From assembly GCF_000237325.1 (NCBI RefSeq), contig NC_017542.1, forward strand, positions 487,001-551,000: DNA of 64,000 bases. The letters run 5' to 3'. Position 1 is the stretch's first letter. The number at the start of each line of letters is the position of its first letter. Both the position numbers and the translations under genes were made by a program. The DNA is from Paenibacillus polymyxa M1 (GTDB lineage Bacteria; Bacillota; Bacilli; Paenibacillales; Paenibacillaceae). The notes beneath the pieces are model-generated. The model was not told the origin of the DNA. It saw only the letters and a program-made list of their open reading frames with translations, and searched no databases. Below are positions 46,009-55,244 of the stretch, piece after piece.

Positions 46009-47052
46009 TCAACGCTTGGGCAAGAAGTCGTTTGTAAAGGCTTTATCGACTTCCAAAGGTTTGCTGAGCAGCTTGCGTTCATACATCCAGTCCGAGTAGT
46101 TTTTCCATATCTCCGCTTTTTGTACGCCCCATTGCGGGGCATCGTCCTGATAACGCGGACTTAGCCATTTTTGACTAGCGAGTACCAGTTTTTTGTCCAG
46201 CTCCGGCACAGCTTTACTTAAGATATCTGCCGCTTCTTCTGGATGGGCGATAGTGTATTCATAGCCTTGCGCGGTAGCGTCCATGAACGCCTTAACCAGC
46301 TCAGGATCATTTTTTATCGTCTGTTCATTGCTCACAATTACAGGTGTATAGTAATCGAGGTTTTTGGAATAATCTTTTACATATAGCATATCCAATGGCT
46401 CACCTCGAAGCTTGGCCTCAATCCCGGTCCATGCGTAGAAAATCCAGGCAAAGTCAATATCCCGCTTCACGGCTGTAAAATAGTCTGCATTACCCATATT
46501 GACGATCTTCACTTTGCTCACATCACCTTGGTCTGAATCCATGATGGATTTCATGACCGCTTCTTCTACAGGAGAACCCCAGCCGCCGTAGCTTTTACCC
46601 TCGAAATCTTTCGGGCTTTTAATTCCGCGGTCTACCGGGGCTGCGAAGCCAGAGGTGTTATGCTGAATCACCGCAGCGATGGATACGAGCGGCACGCCTT
46701 GGATGCGAGCCTGAGTGACGCCTTCTTGATAGCTGATACCAAAAGGTGCAGCATTCGAAGCAACCATTTGGTCGGCTCCGCCTGAGCCTGGTTGAACAAT
46801 TTGGACATTCAAGCCTGCTTTTTCGTAAAATCCTTTGTCCTTGGCGACATAGAGTCCTGTGTGATTCGTATTGGGTGTCCAGTCGAGCACGACTTTAACA
46901 TCTTTGAGCCCCTTTGCCGAGGTAGACGTTGAAGTGTCGGCAGCAGGAGCCTCCTTTTGAGATGTAGGGGGATTGCCGCCGCAAGCGGTCAGAGTCAGAG
47001 CCATGAGCCAAAGACTGATTAGACCCAGGCTTAACATTTTCATGCGCTTCAT
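46009..47052 (-). CDS. thiY: Thiamine-precursor-binding lipoprotein (ThiY/NMT1 type)
   Basis: 347 residues. Lipobox LTACGGN (Cys about residue 24), a Ser/Thr spacer, then an NMT1/THI5-like domain: VKVVLDWTPNTNHTGLYVAK is the signature of pyrimidine-precursor binding proteins, followed by GFYEKAGLNVQIVQPGSGGA and KDFEGKSYGGWGSPVEEAVM. ATG at 47052 follows GGAGAG. First gene after the TPP riboswitch. Captures formylaminopyrimidine-like precursors at the cell surface. Confidence 0.9.
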   Translation of the reverse strand: MKRMKMLSLGLISLWLMALTLTACGGNPPTSQKEAPAADTSTSTSAKGLKDVKVVLDWTPNTNHTGLYVAKDKGFYEKAGLNVQIVQPGSGGADQMVASNAAPFGISYQEGVTQARIQGVPLVSIAAVIQHNTSGFAAPVDRGIKSPKDFEGKSYGGWGSPVEEAVMKSIMDSDQGDVSKVKIVNMGNADYFTAVKRDIDFAWIFYAWTGIEAKLRGEPLDMLYVKDYSKNLDYYTPVIVSNEQTIKNDPELVKAFMDATAQGYEYTIAHPEEAADILSKAVPELDKKLVLASQKWLSPRYQDDAPQWGVQKAEIWKNYSDWMYERKLLSKPLEVDKAFTNDFLPKR

Positions 47053-47171
47053 CGTTGTGTTCTCTCCTTTTTAATTACCCGTTGTCCGTCCAATCAGACA
47101 GCTTATGTTCCCCATTTTCACAAAAATAACATCTGCCGGAATGCAATCTTTCCAACAACTTCATCTTCAAC

Positions 47172-47202
47172 AAAAAAAGCGTCCCGGGATTCCGGGACGC
47201 TT
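47172..47202 (-). terminator. Riboswitch-controlled terminator
   Basis: AAGCGTCCCGG / CCGGGACGCTT stem; the minus strand continues T7. Lies between the TPP aptamer and the ThiY gene: a transcriptional OFF switch. Confidence 0.88.
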
Positions 47203-47262
47203 GCGCTTGTATATACCAAAGTAAGGGATGTCCTGTTTTAATAAAAGGCACATCTTGCTTAA

Positions 47263-47352
47263 GCATTCCTACGCTGGCATTACCCAGATCAGGTTGTAAG
47301 GGTCAGTGTCTTGGGACACACTCTCAGCCGGCCGATTCCAGCACCCCTGGCA
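47263..47352 (-). promoter_or_regulatory. TPP (THI-box) riboswitch
   Basis: On the minus strand: CAGGGGTGC, GGCTGAGAG, ACCCTTACAACCTGATCTGG, then GTAATGCCAGCGTAGGAA, the conserved TPP aptamer in full. Controls the thiamine-precursor uptake operon through the terminator at 47172-47202. Confidence 0.97.
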
Positions 47353-47395
47353 TTGTATGGTTTAATGGGTTCGTTTATTCGGGTTTACTACGACG

Positions 47396-47424
47396 ATTAT
47401 ATGCCTTGAAGGCGGGTCTGTCCA
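47396..47424 (-). promoter_or_regulatory. Promoter of the thiamine operon
   Basis: Minus strand TGGACA (47424-47419), 17-base spacer, perfect TATAAT (47401-47396), about 45 bases before the aptamer. The remaining 47425-47628 shows small inverted repeats only. Confidence 0.75.
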
Positions 47425-47628
47425 GCCTTAAGGAAGCGCTCACGGTTCATTTGCCGAACGACAGGGTACACTTTTACTGTGAGCTTTGATCTGAAAATGA
47501 ACATGAATCATTCAGATCTGTTCTGGTCATGTTATTTTCAGAACAGCTACACTGTATGTTTAGGAGAGCTGGTGCCAAGTGGCATAGACTCTATAGAATT
47601 CTAATTCGTAAAAAGGAGTTGTTGTACT

Positions 47629-48063
47629 GTGGGTAAAACGGATACATTGGATCGCAGTCAGCTGGAACAAGCCATTGTGAAGGCTTTGGATAACAACAAA
47701 TTTTGCTCGTTAGGTACGGTAGAGGGCGGAAAACCGAAAGTGCGCTATATGGCCCTTTTTAACGATGGAATGAACATTCATCTGGCGACGGATCGCAAAA
47801 CACATAAAGTGGAAGAGCTAAAGGACAATCCGAATGCTTATCTGCTGCTGGGTTATGAAGTGGGTGGTACGAAGGAAGTCTTGGAAGTGGAGGCTACCGT
47901 CCAGGTTACAGCTGATGAGGGGTTACGCAAACAAGTGTGGAATGATTCTCTGAAAAAGTGGTTTTCCGGACCTGATGATCCCGATTATGTCGTTTTAGAC
48001 GTCAATCCGACTCGTATTGAGTACGTTGGTCAACAAACGGAGCGCCAGGTGTGGACGAAATAG
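47629..48063 (+). CDS. Pyridoxamine-phosphate-oxidase-like flavin/split-barrel protein
   Basis: 144 residues. PPOX split barrel of the general-stress-protein-26 type (NNKFCSLGTVEGGKPKVRYM, IHLATDRKTHKVEELKDNPN, Trp-Phe-Ser near VWNDSLKKWFSGPDDPDYVV). GTG start at 47629 with AAGGAG ten bases before. Probably binds FMN or F420-like cofactor; no pathway context. Closed by a strong terminator. Confidence 0.87.
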   Translation: MGKTDTLDRSQLEQAIVKALDNNKFCSLGTVEGGKPKVRYMALFNDGMNIHLATDRKTHKVEELKDNPNAYLLLGYEVGGTKEVLEVEATVQVTADEGLRKQVWNDSLKKWFSGPDDPDYVVLDVNPTRIEYVGQQTERQVWTK

Positions 48064-48079
48064 AAACAATATAACAGAC

Positions 48080-48126
48080 AAGCCAGTAAATTTCCAACCT
48101 TTTCAGGAGATTTACTGGCTTTTTTT
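48080..48126 (+). terminator. Intrinsic terminator
   Basis: AGCCAGTAAAT / ATTTACTGGCT stem and T6. Confidence 0.9.
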
Positions 48127-48280
48127 ATGCGAAAAATAATTATTTTTTCATAAATATTTTAAGCAAATGACTACTCTTTTGTCTGGCGTTGGATTAAAAT
48201 AGGAATGGTGGGTTCAAAGCTTACATATATGTGCAAAAGTATGTATATGAGGCATACACCTTAATGAGGAGGGGTATATT

Positions 48281-50383
48281 TTGTTATTTCGTAAAAATTG
48301 GTTTAAAGGGTTTACAGCAGTAGTTGTAGCTTGTAGCCTGCTGGTGTTTTCAGCCGCTCCATCCTGGGCAGCTAGCGACTCTCGCTATAGCGCTACGGTG
48401 AATTTGCGGATCATGGAGACAACGGATATTCATGGGGCGCTGATGAACTATGATTACTATTCGGACAAAGAAACCAATGAATATGGCTTGATTAGGACAG
48501 CAGGCTTGATCCAACAGGCTCGTAGTGAAACAAGAAACAGCATGCTGTTCGATAACGGTGATTTGCTGCAGGGCAATCCATTAGGCGATTATATGGCCCG
48601 CAACAAAACCTTTGAGAAAGAAGGCGGTGTCCATCCGGTCTATAAGATGATGAACTTGATGGGCTATGATGCGGCTACTGTAGGAAACCATGAATTCAAC
48701 TACGGTCTCGACTTTCTGGACAAATCGCTCAAGGGTGCTGATTTTCCTTACGTAAATGCGAACGTTTATGTTGATAACGAGGGTCAAGCTACTAAAAATT
48801 ATTTTACCCCTTATCAGATTCTTGATAAAAAAGTAACGGATGAGAAGGGCGAAGAACATACACTCAGAGTGGGTGTCATCGGTCTAGTAACACCTCAAAT
48901 TATGCAGTGGGATGAAGCTAATTTGAAGGATAAGGTCGTTACAAAGGATATCGTGGAAACAGCCAAAAAGTTTATTCCACAAATGAAAACAGAAGGTGCT
49001 GACATTATTGTCGTGCTTGCACACACAGGTTATGAGGATGTGCCGCAAACGCCAATGATGGAGAATGCCGTTAAGTATTTGAGCCAGGTGGACGGAATTA
49101 ACGCGATTCTGTTTGGGCATGCTCATAAATCTTTCCCAGGCCCTGATTTTAAAGATATGAAGGGCGTAGATTTGGATAAAGGAACCATTAACGACGTACC
49201 AGCTGTGGAAGCCTCTTCATGGGGTAAGGATCTGGGCATTATTGATCTGAGTCTGGAAAAGAGAAATCGCGAGTGGCACGTAATCAACTCTCAGTCTCAA
49301 GTGCGTCCGGTTGTGAGTACTACCAATCAGGCTGTGAAGTTTACTCCTGAATTTAAACTGGTTGATGCGATCAAAGGAGAGCATCAAGGAACGCTAGATT
49401 ATATTCGTCAACCTGTCGGAACAACGACTGCACCGATTACTAGCTATTTTGCATTAGTGCAGGATGACCCGTCCATTCAAATTGTGACAAATGCACAGAA
49501 ATGGTATGTTCAAAACCATCTTAAAGGAACAGAATACGAAAATCTCCCCGTATTGTCGGCAGGCGCTCCATTCAAAGCCGGTGGTCGCAACGGTGCTGAG
49601 TATTATACCAACATTCCTGAAGGTACAATAGCGATTAAAAACGTGTCCGATCTGTACGTGTACCCGAACACGGTTCATGCCGTAGAAGTTACGGGTGCTG
49701 AAATTCAGGAGTGGCTGGAATGGTCTGCGGGTCAGTTCAACCGCATTGATCCTAGCAAAACAGAGGAACAATCGCTGATCAACAAAGATTTCCCAACCTA
49801 CAATTTTGATGTGATTGACGGTGTGAATTACCAGATTGATGTAACTCAGCCTGCACGATATGATGCCAAGGGAACTATTATTGATTCTTCAGCCCATCGT
49901 ATCAAGGATCTGCAATACAATGGGAAGGCTATTGATCCTGCACAGAAATTTATCGTTGCGACCAATAACTATCGTGCTTCCTCCTCCAAACTGGCCAACC
50001 CAGATGGCAAACGTATTGTGATGGCAGCACCAGATGAAAGTCGCCAAGTCGTTGTTGATTATATCCGTACGAACGGAACGATTAACCCGTCAGCGGACGG
50101 CAACTGGTCTATTGCTCCTTTTGGTCAGGCCAAGGTTACCTTTGAGTCCTCTCCTGATGCCAAAGATGTGCTAGCCGGAAATCAACAAATTTCATACTTG
50201 AGCAGCGCGGCAGACGGGTTTGCCAAATACAGCTTGAAAGCTGACGCTAAGCCTAGTGCAGCAACGACGTCTGTGAAGGAAGCTGCGGCACCTGCGAAAG
50301 CAACCGCGAAGCCAGCTGTTAAAACGACTAAACCTGCAGCTGCAAAACCAGCTAAAACAACGAAACCAAAGGCGTCCAAGTAA
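48281..50383 (+). CDS. Secreted 2',3'-cyclic-nucleotide phosphodiesterase/3'-nucleotidase (CpdB-like)
   Basis: 700 residues. TTG start at 48281 after GAGGAGGGG. Signal peptide ending AAPSWAAS (about 31). Metallophosphatase domain with ETTDIHG (about 47), DNGDLLQGNPLGDY, VGNHEFNYG, LAHTGYE and FGHAHKSFPG; then a 5'-nucleotidase C-terminal domain (about 370-600) with SAGAPFKAGGRNG. The last 50 residues are Lys/Ala/Pro/Thr-rich (KPAKTTKPKASK), which may bind wall polymers. Scavenges nucleotides outside the cell. No cell-wall sorting motif. Confidence 0.92.
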   Translation: MLFRKNWFKGFTAVVVACSLLVFSAAPSWAASDSRYSATVNLRIMETTDIHGALMNYDYYSDKETNEYGLIRTAGLIQQARSETRNSMLFDNGDLLQGNPLGDYMARNKTFEKEGGVHPVYKMMNLMGYDAATVGNHEFNYGLDFLDKSLKGADFPYVNANVYVDNEGQATKNYFTPYQILDKKVTDEKGEEHTLRVGVIGLVTPQIMQWDEANLKDKVVTKDIVETAKKFIPQMKTEGADIIVVLAHTGYEDVPQTPMMENAVKYLSQVDGINAILFGHAHKSFPGPDFKDMKGVDLDKGTINDVPAVEASSWGKDLGIIDLSLEKRNREWHVINSQSQVRPVVSTTNQAVKFTPEFKLVDAIKGEHQGTLDYIRQPVGTTTAPITSYFALVQDDPSIQIVTNAQKWYVQNHLKGTEYENLPVLSAGAPFKAGGRNGAEYYTNIPEGTIAIKNVSDLYVYPNTVHAVEVTGAEIQEWLEWSAGQFNRIDPSKTEEQSLINKDFPTYNFDVIDGVNYQIDVTQPARYDAKGTIIDSSAHRIKDLQYNGKAIDPAQKFIVATNNYRASSSKLANPDGKRIVMAAPDESRQVVVDYIRTNGTINPSADGNWSIAPFGQAKVTFESSPDAKDVLAGNQQISYLSSAADGFAKYSLKADAKPSAATTSVKEAAAPAKATAKPAVKTTKPAAAKPAKTTKPKASK

Positions 50384-50417
50384 CTTGGAGTTTTAGTTTC
50401 CACTCCATATCAGAATG

Positions 50418-50459
50418 AAGCAGTAAGTCTCTTTAAACAAGAGACTTGCTGCTTTTTTT
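50418..50459 (+). terminator. Intrinsic terminator
   Basis: GCAGTAAGTCTCTT / AGAGACTTGCTGC stem and T7. Confidence 0.92.
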
Positions 50460-50659
50460 GATATCAAATACAACAGTACCTGCGTTTATCATGAGTGCAA
50501 AAAAAGGTTTTGTTTTTGTCGAATATGTACTTAAGTCCTAAGTTGTTATTGGGAATAAGCTTGTTTTTTGTAAAAACACGTAATTATATAGTACTTTTGT
50601 TCTAATTATTTGTGATATAATGGTGAAAAAACCGGGAAATTGTTCCGAGGAGGACCATT

Positions 50660-51721
50660 ATGACTTGCAGCAATTGCAGCATCATATTACCTATTAAGGA
50701 TCAAGGATTGCTGAAAATTAGGCATTCTAGGGTGTCACTTACTCCAGCATTAGAGGGCTTGGGCATGCTATCGGAACAAATGAAACAAGAACATTGGTGT
50801 GAGGGTAACATCGTGTTTCGCTATGACAGCCGTTCACAGTTGGAACAGCTGGTTAACGGACTGGCTCGTCTGCCGCAGGAGTGCTTGAGCCGAATGCAAG
50901 TTGTGGTGACTGGCTTGCAACATGTTGAGGGATTTGAGGAATGGCTTTTATTTGGTCAATTGCAAGCTCGACTGCAACATCCGGATCTGGTGAGTATTAT
51001 TAATAATCAAAACTTTACCAGCCATATGCAGCCTATTGTTGACTACAAGCTGAATATTATCGGCTTTGAGTTTTTGCTGCGTTCATCACAGCCAGATAAG
51101 TCTTTTCAGCCTTTCCGACTGTTTGAAGTCGCCCGTGAAGCTGGATTGCATGCTCATTTGGATCGCTCGGCTCGTATTTCCGCTATTGAAAAAAGTGCGA
51201 CCTGCCTTCCGGTGGGGATTAAACGATTTATTAACTTTCTCCCTTCAACCATTTATAATCCGGCTTATTGCTTGAATCATACCTTTGAGACGATTGAACG
51301 GTTATCTATGAATACGGAGGATTTTGTGTTTGAGGTCGTAGAGACAGAAGAAATAGACGACCTGAATTTTTTGCATCAAATCTTTGAACAGTATCGTACA
51401 CGGGGAGTTTCAGTGGCACTGGATGATGTAGGAGCAGGCTATTCTACGACAGAGCTTATGAATTGCCTCCAGCCCGATTATGTTAAAATTGACCGCAGTA
51501 TAATTGATGGCTGTCATCATAACAGTGATCAGAAACGGCAAATTACTGGGATAGTGGAATCCGCTTTTCGTTTTGGAGGTCAGGTGTTGGCTGAAGGTGT
51601 AGAGCAAATGGAGGATTTTGAATTTTGTCGCAATGCAGGTGTGTCACTTGCCCAGGGTTATTTGTTTGGTAAGCCGGAGCCTACGCCGCCTTCCAACTTT
51701 ATACTGAGCAGAGTAGTGTAA
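50660..51721 (+). CDS. EAL-domain protein (c-di-GMP phosphodiesterase-like)
   Basis: 353 residues, no membrane helix. N-terminus has a CSNC pair (Cys3, Cys6) and an unassigned domain of about 110 residues; the EAL domain runs from about 115. The motif is EFLLR instead of EALLR, but the catalytic Glu137 is kept, as are Asn (NFLPSTIYNP), Glu (FEVVETE), DDVGAGYS, Lys (DYVKIDRSI), Glu (AEGVE) and Gln (AQGYLFGKP). It could therefore still hydrolyse c-di-GMP. ATG at 50660 follows GAGGAGG. Monocistronic. Confidence 0.88.
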   Translation: MTCSNCSIILPIKDQGLLKIRHSRVSLTPALEGLGMLSEQMKQEHWCEGNIVFRYDSRSQLEQLVNGLARLPQECLSRMQVVVTGLQHVEGFEEWLLFGQLQARLQHPDLVSIINNQNFTSHMQPIVDYKLNIIGFEFLLRSSQPDKSFQPFRLFEVAREAGLHAHLDRSARISAIEKSATCLPVGIKRFINFLPSTIYNPAYCLNHTFETIERLSMNTEDFVFEVVETEEIDDLNFLHQIFEQYRTRGVSVALDDVGAGYSTTELMNCLQPDYVKIDRSIIDGCHHNSDQKRQITGIVESAFRFGGQVLAEGVEQMEDFEFCRNAGVSLAQGYLFGKPEPTPPSNFILSRVV

Positions 51722-51755
51722 TCTGAAATAGCGTATTCTATAAAAAAATCGACAT

Positions 51756-51790
51756 AAATAACCCGATGATCTATGGTCACCGGGTTATTT
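51756..51790 (+). terminator. Probable terminator
   Basis: AAATAACCCG / CGGGTTATTT stem with a weak T tract, between the EAL gene and the convergent gene. Confidence 0.6.
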
Positions 51791-51870
51791 AACATTTTAG
51801 AACAATCACGTCTTAATTATATTCTTTGCACTATTGAGGCGATCCATGTATCCATCTAGTGTTATTGCGA

Positions 51871-52968
51871 TTATAGCGTGATCACGTATAAACCCAGCGG
51901 AGTGGTCGCGCTACCTGCAACCATGAAGCTAAGAGAATAGCTCGACTGGCCAGGAGGGATGCGGATGTCAGTCAGTCGGCATACCTTGGTATTATCTTGT
52001 AGCAAGGGGATACCATATACATGACCATCCACGCGTACAGACCCGGCGAACGCGCCTCCACGTGGATTGGCATAGATTCGTACGGTACGTACCTCACTAC
52101 TGTGATTAACGATAGGAATGGTTGCGTTATATATCGTTCCGAATTGTCCGCGATTATCAAGCGCAGGCCCCAGCTCGCTGCGTTCCCCTGTAAACAGCAG
52201 ATCTGCAGGAGTTTCGCCGTTCAGCTTCTTAGTGGCACATGCTCGGTAGTTGGCGCTTTGCCCTACTACATACTCCGGCATGCGCGCATTTGTTTCAGAA
52301 AAGGACCATACTCCTCGTGGGTGCGCCTGCGGCGGCGGGACAGGAGGGAGTGCATCCTTGTGAATCTCGCGCAGATCCGTCTGCGTATCTTTGCTGACTA
52401 CGGTGCGAATCACGTAATCCAGCGTCCCGTGGCCTTCGGCGTATTCTACCGTGAGGTCGTAGATGAATCCAGCCAGCGATCCTTCGGGTAGCTCAAATTC
52501 CTCCAGCAAGGCGGTGCCTCTGCCGAATTTGTGACGGTCTACTGGCTTCAGACGTTTCATCGTACCCGCCAAACAGCTTTTGGCAATAGACTGCCCAACA
52601 TCAATAATCCAGTTGCCGTCCTCGGGTACAATCTCAAGGGCACGTTCAATATGACGTACTTCCAGGCGAGCCGTGCTTTTATTCTCTATGGTGATGCCCA
52701 GTTTAACAGGGCTGCCTATTTTGTTATAATGCCAGCCGAAAATCCGGTGCTTGACTGTCCGGGTTGTGGTGCGAACCACATCATGCCACAAAGTGGCTTG
52801 CTCGGTAGGTACCGTCACATGGGTAAGCGTCTCCGGGTTATCGCTAAGCATCAGGCGGCGTGTTCCCCCCTCAGTGGCTGACTCCACATCCACATGGATG
52901 TTGGGTGGGATTACAGCTGATTCCACAATCAGATCCTTTGGCTCCTTGGGTCGAAGGTTCATATACAT
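51871..52968 (-). CDS. Unrecognised 365-residue protein
   Basis: No family recognised. No signal peptide or membrane helix. Predominantly beta-type sequence, with blocks such as VKHRIFGWHYNKIGSPVKLG, PKDLIVESAVIPPNIHVDVE and a proline-rich hinge (LPPVPPPQAHPRGVWSF, about 210-225) dividing it into two halves. The C-terminal half (RTVRIYANPRGGAFAGSVRV, RIPPGQSSYSLSFMV) resembles a beta-sandwich adhesion or coat fold. The ATG at 52968 follows AGGGAGG. Cytoplasmic or spore-associated by lack of signal; monocistronic, convergent with the EAL gene. The 264 bases upstream show nothing recognisable. Confidence 0.75.
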   Translation of the reverse strand: MYMNLRPKEPKDLIVESAVIPPNIHVDVESATEGGTRRLMLSDNPETLTHVTVPTEQATLWHDVVRTTTRTVKHRIFGWHYNKIGSPVKLGITIENKSTARLEVRHIERALEIVPEDGNWIIDVGQSIAKSCLAGTMKRLKPVDRHKFGRGTALLEEFELPEGSLAGFIYDLTVEYAEGHGTLDYVIRTVVSKDTQTDLREIHKDALPPVPPPQAHPRGVWSFSETNARMPEYVVGQSANYRACATKKLNGETPADLLFTGERSELGPALDNRGQFGTIYNATIPIVNHSSEVRTVRIYANPRGGAFAGSVRVDGHVYGIPLLQDNTKVCRLTDIRIPPGQSSYSLSFMVAGSATTPLGLYVITL

Positions 52969-53232
52969 TCCTCCCTAAATTCAAGAATGGCACCGCTCTT
53001 GGTTCAAGTATATGGGCAGTTCATAAATATAGGTAACGCCAAGCCCATTTATACAACCTGTTTTTCAAAAATTAAATTAAAAAATATATCGTAGGCTATA
53101 GCAGCTCTGCTTATGCGCCCGAGCAAGCTTACAAGTCCCTTATTTCCCTGCACCAACGATTCGCATACAGGTATTGCGTGTATGTTAAGAGCATAAGCTA
53201 TTGGATGTACAGAGAAGATACAGGAGGGAAAC

Positions 53233-54933
53233 ATGCCTAAAAAAATATGGTGGAAGGAAGCTGTTGTTTATCAGATATACCCGATCAGTTTTCAGGATTC
53301 TGACGGAGACGGAAAAGGGGACCTGCGCGGCATTTTGTCTCGGCTGGATTATCTGTCTGAGCTGGGGATTGATGTGATCTGGATTTGCCCGATATATAAG
53401 TCGCCCAATCACGATAATGGATATGACATTAGCGATTATTATGCCATTATGGATGAGTTTGGAACGATGGAGGATTTTGATGAACTCCTTCATCAGGCGC
53501 ATGAACGAGGCATCAAAATTATGATGGATTTGGTATTAAACCATACGTCGGATGAGCATCCGTGGTTCACGGAGTCACGCTCGTCCAAGGATAATCCGAA
53601 GCGGGACTACTACATATGGCGAACAGGCAAAAATGGCGGATATCCGAACAACTGGGAATCGTATTTCTCCGGTTCTGTGTGGAAATATGACAAGCTTACA
53701 GACGAATATTACATGCATCTGTATTCCGAGCATCAGCCGGATCTGAACTGGGAAAATGAAGAGATGGTGGGTGAACTCTATCGTATGGTGGAATGGTGGT
53801 TAAAAAAGGGAGTCGATGGCTTCCGGTTTGACGCCATTGCCCATATTGTCAAAGCAGAAGGGCTGCCGGATGCGCATAATCCTGACAAACAAACCTTGGT
53901 ACGTGCCTATCAACTCTTTTCCAATCTGGAACAGGTTCATGTACTTCTACGGATGCTAAATGAAAAAGTACTGGAGCGTTATCCCTTAATGACGGTTGGC
54001 GAAACGTCCGGTTTAGGACCGGAACAGGCACTGGATTATGTGGGAGATCAGCGGCATGAGCTGAATATGGTGTTCCAGTTTGAGCACATGTTTATTGATG
54101 CACAAGGGTTAGGAACGGAAAAATGGAAGTACAAGTCGTGGACGCTGGTGGAACTGAAAAAAATAATGAGTAGTTGGCAGACGGTGCTTCATCAGGAAGG
54201 ATGGAATGCCAATTATCTCAACAATCACGATCAACCACGAGCTCTCTCCCGTTTTGCGAATGATGGACAATATCGTGTGGAATCCGCCAAAATGCTGGCA
54301 ACCTTCACACATATGCTTGAGGGTACACCTTATATTTATCAGGGTGAGGAAATCGGGATGACGAATATTGCCTTCCCGTCAATTGATGATTATCGGGATG
54401 TGGAAACGTTAAACTACTATGAGCAGCAACGGAAGCTCGGTGAGCCGGAGGAGCAGATTATGGCCGCGATCTGGCGAAAAAGTCGGGATAATGCGCGCAC
54501 TCCCATGCAGTGGAATGCCGGACCTGCAGCCGGATTTACCGATGGAGAGCCGTGGATGAAAATTAATGATAACTACACGCACATTAATGCAGAGGCAGAA
54601 AGAAATGACCCGAACTCAATTTTCCACTATTATCGTAAGTTGATTGCTCTGCGCAAACAACATGAGGTCATAGTCTATGGCGAATACAAGCTGTTGTTGC
54701 CACTTGATACAGAGCTATATGTATTTTCACGCATGCTGGGACAAGAGTGTTTGCTTGTCATTTTGAATTTCTTTGACCGTGATCCCGTGTTCCACTGGCC
54801 CGACGGTGAGAAGTTTCCTGCCGCCAAGGCGGAGCTGCTTCTCTCCAACTACGAACCGGTAAAAGGAGAAAATTTGCACGCCTTGAAGCTGCGGCCTTAT
54901 GAAGCCAGAGTGTATAAGCTGACCTTGAAATAG
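53233..54933 (+). CDS. GH13 alpha-glucosidase (oligo-1,6-glucosidase/trehalose-6-phosphate hydrolase type)
   Basis: 566 residues, cytoplasmic. GH13_31-like: VVYQIYPISFQDSDGDGKGD, DLVLNHTSDEHPWF, nucleophile Asp200 (GFRFDAIAH), acid/base Glu257 (TVGETSG) and Asp333 (NNHDQPR). ATG at 53233 follows AGGAGGGAA. Hydrolyses short alpha-glucosides after uptake. No sugar transporter or phosphotransferase gene is adjacent, so isomaltose/maltose versus trehalose-6-phosphate is open. Confidence 0.92.
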   Translation: MPKKIWWKEAVVYQIYPISFQDSDGDGKGDLRGILSRLDYLSELGIDVIWICPIYKSPNHDNGYDISDYYAIMDEFGTMEDFDELLHQAHERGIKIMMDLVLNHTSDEHPWFTESRSSKDNPKRDYYIWRTGKNGGYPNNWESYFSGSVWKYDKLTDEYYMHLYSEHQPDLNWENEEMVGELYRMVEWWLKKGVDGFRFDAIAHIVKAEGLPDAHNPDKQTLVRAYQLFSNLEQVHVLLRMLNEKVLERYPLMTVGETSGLGPEQALDYVGDQRHELNMVFQFEHMFIDAQGLGTEKWKYKSWTLVELKKIMSSWQTVLHQEGWNANYLNNHDQPRALSRFANDGQYRVESAKMLATFTHMLEGTPYIYQGEEIGMTNIAFPSIDDYRDVETLNYYEQQRKLGEPEEQIMAAIWRKSRDNARTPMQWNAGPAAGFTDGEPWMKINDNYTHINAEAERNDPNSIFHYYRKLIALRKQHEVIVYGEYKLLLPLDTELYVFSRMLGQECLLVILNFFDRDPVFHWPDGEKFPAAKAELLLSNYEPVKGENLHALKLRPYEARVYKLTLK

Positions 54934-54956
54934 GCGTTGTTATCCTTTGGATGGTA

Positions 54957-54996
54957 AAAGGAAGGAAAGGCCCATAGAGGGACCTCCCCTTCCTTA
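54957..54996 (-). terminator. Hairpin after the small minus-strand frame
   Basis: AAGGAAGG / CCTTCCTT outer stem with inner GG/CC pairs; the minus strand continues TTTTACC. Its position nine bases past the stop at 55005 supports the short gene there. Confidence 0.5.
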
Positions 54997-55004
54997 GCAT
55001 TGGA

Positions 55005-55127
55005 CTAAATAGTTACTGTTTCAGCCAATTCACGTATTTTGGCGATAATCCGCTCTTCTTGATTTTCCCCCTCATTGGGGATAGATTCAGTCGCGTAGGC
55101 AGCCAGTTCAGTATGGTGATGAATCAT
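55005..55127 (-). CDS. Possible 40-residue protein
   Basis: ATG at 55127 to TAG at 55005: MIHHHTELAAYATESIPNEG, then ENQEERIIAKIRELAETVTI. The composition is protein-like (acidic, amphipathic C-terminal helix). AAGGAAGG lies about 15 bases before ATG, a long spacer, so the start is doubtful; it might be a remnant of a longer gene. A hairpin follows. Family unknown. Confidence 0.45.
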   Translation of the reverse strand: MIHHHTELAAYATESIPNEGENQEERIIAKIRELAETVTI

Positions 55128-55161
55128 GACGGATATCCATGACCTTCCTTATTCGTAAACT

Positions 55162-55211
55162 AATCAGCCCGATTCACACAGTCTGCTAGGGCAGATGTGG
55201 ATCGGGCTGAT
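55162..55211 (-). terminator. Terminator of the polysaccharide deacetylase gene
   Basis: ATCAGCCCGAT / ATCGGGCTGAT stem, followed on the minus strand by TAGTTTACG. Confidence 0.65.
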
Positions 55212-55244
55212 GACGGTATTGAGTCATTAAGCTAGATGCTATTT

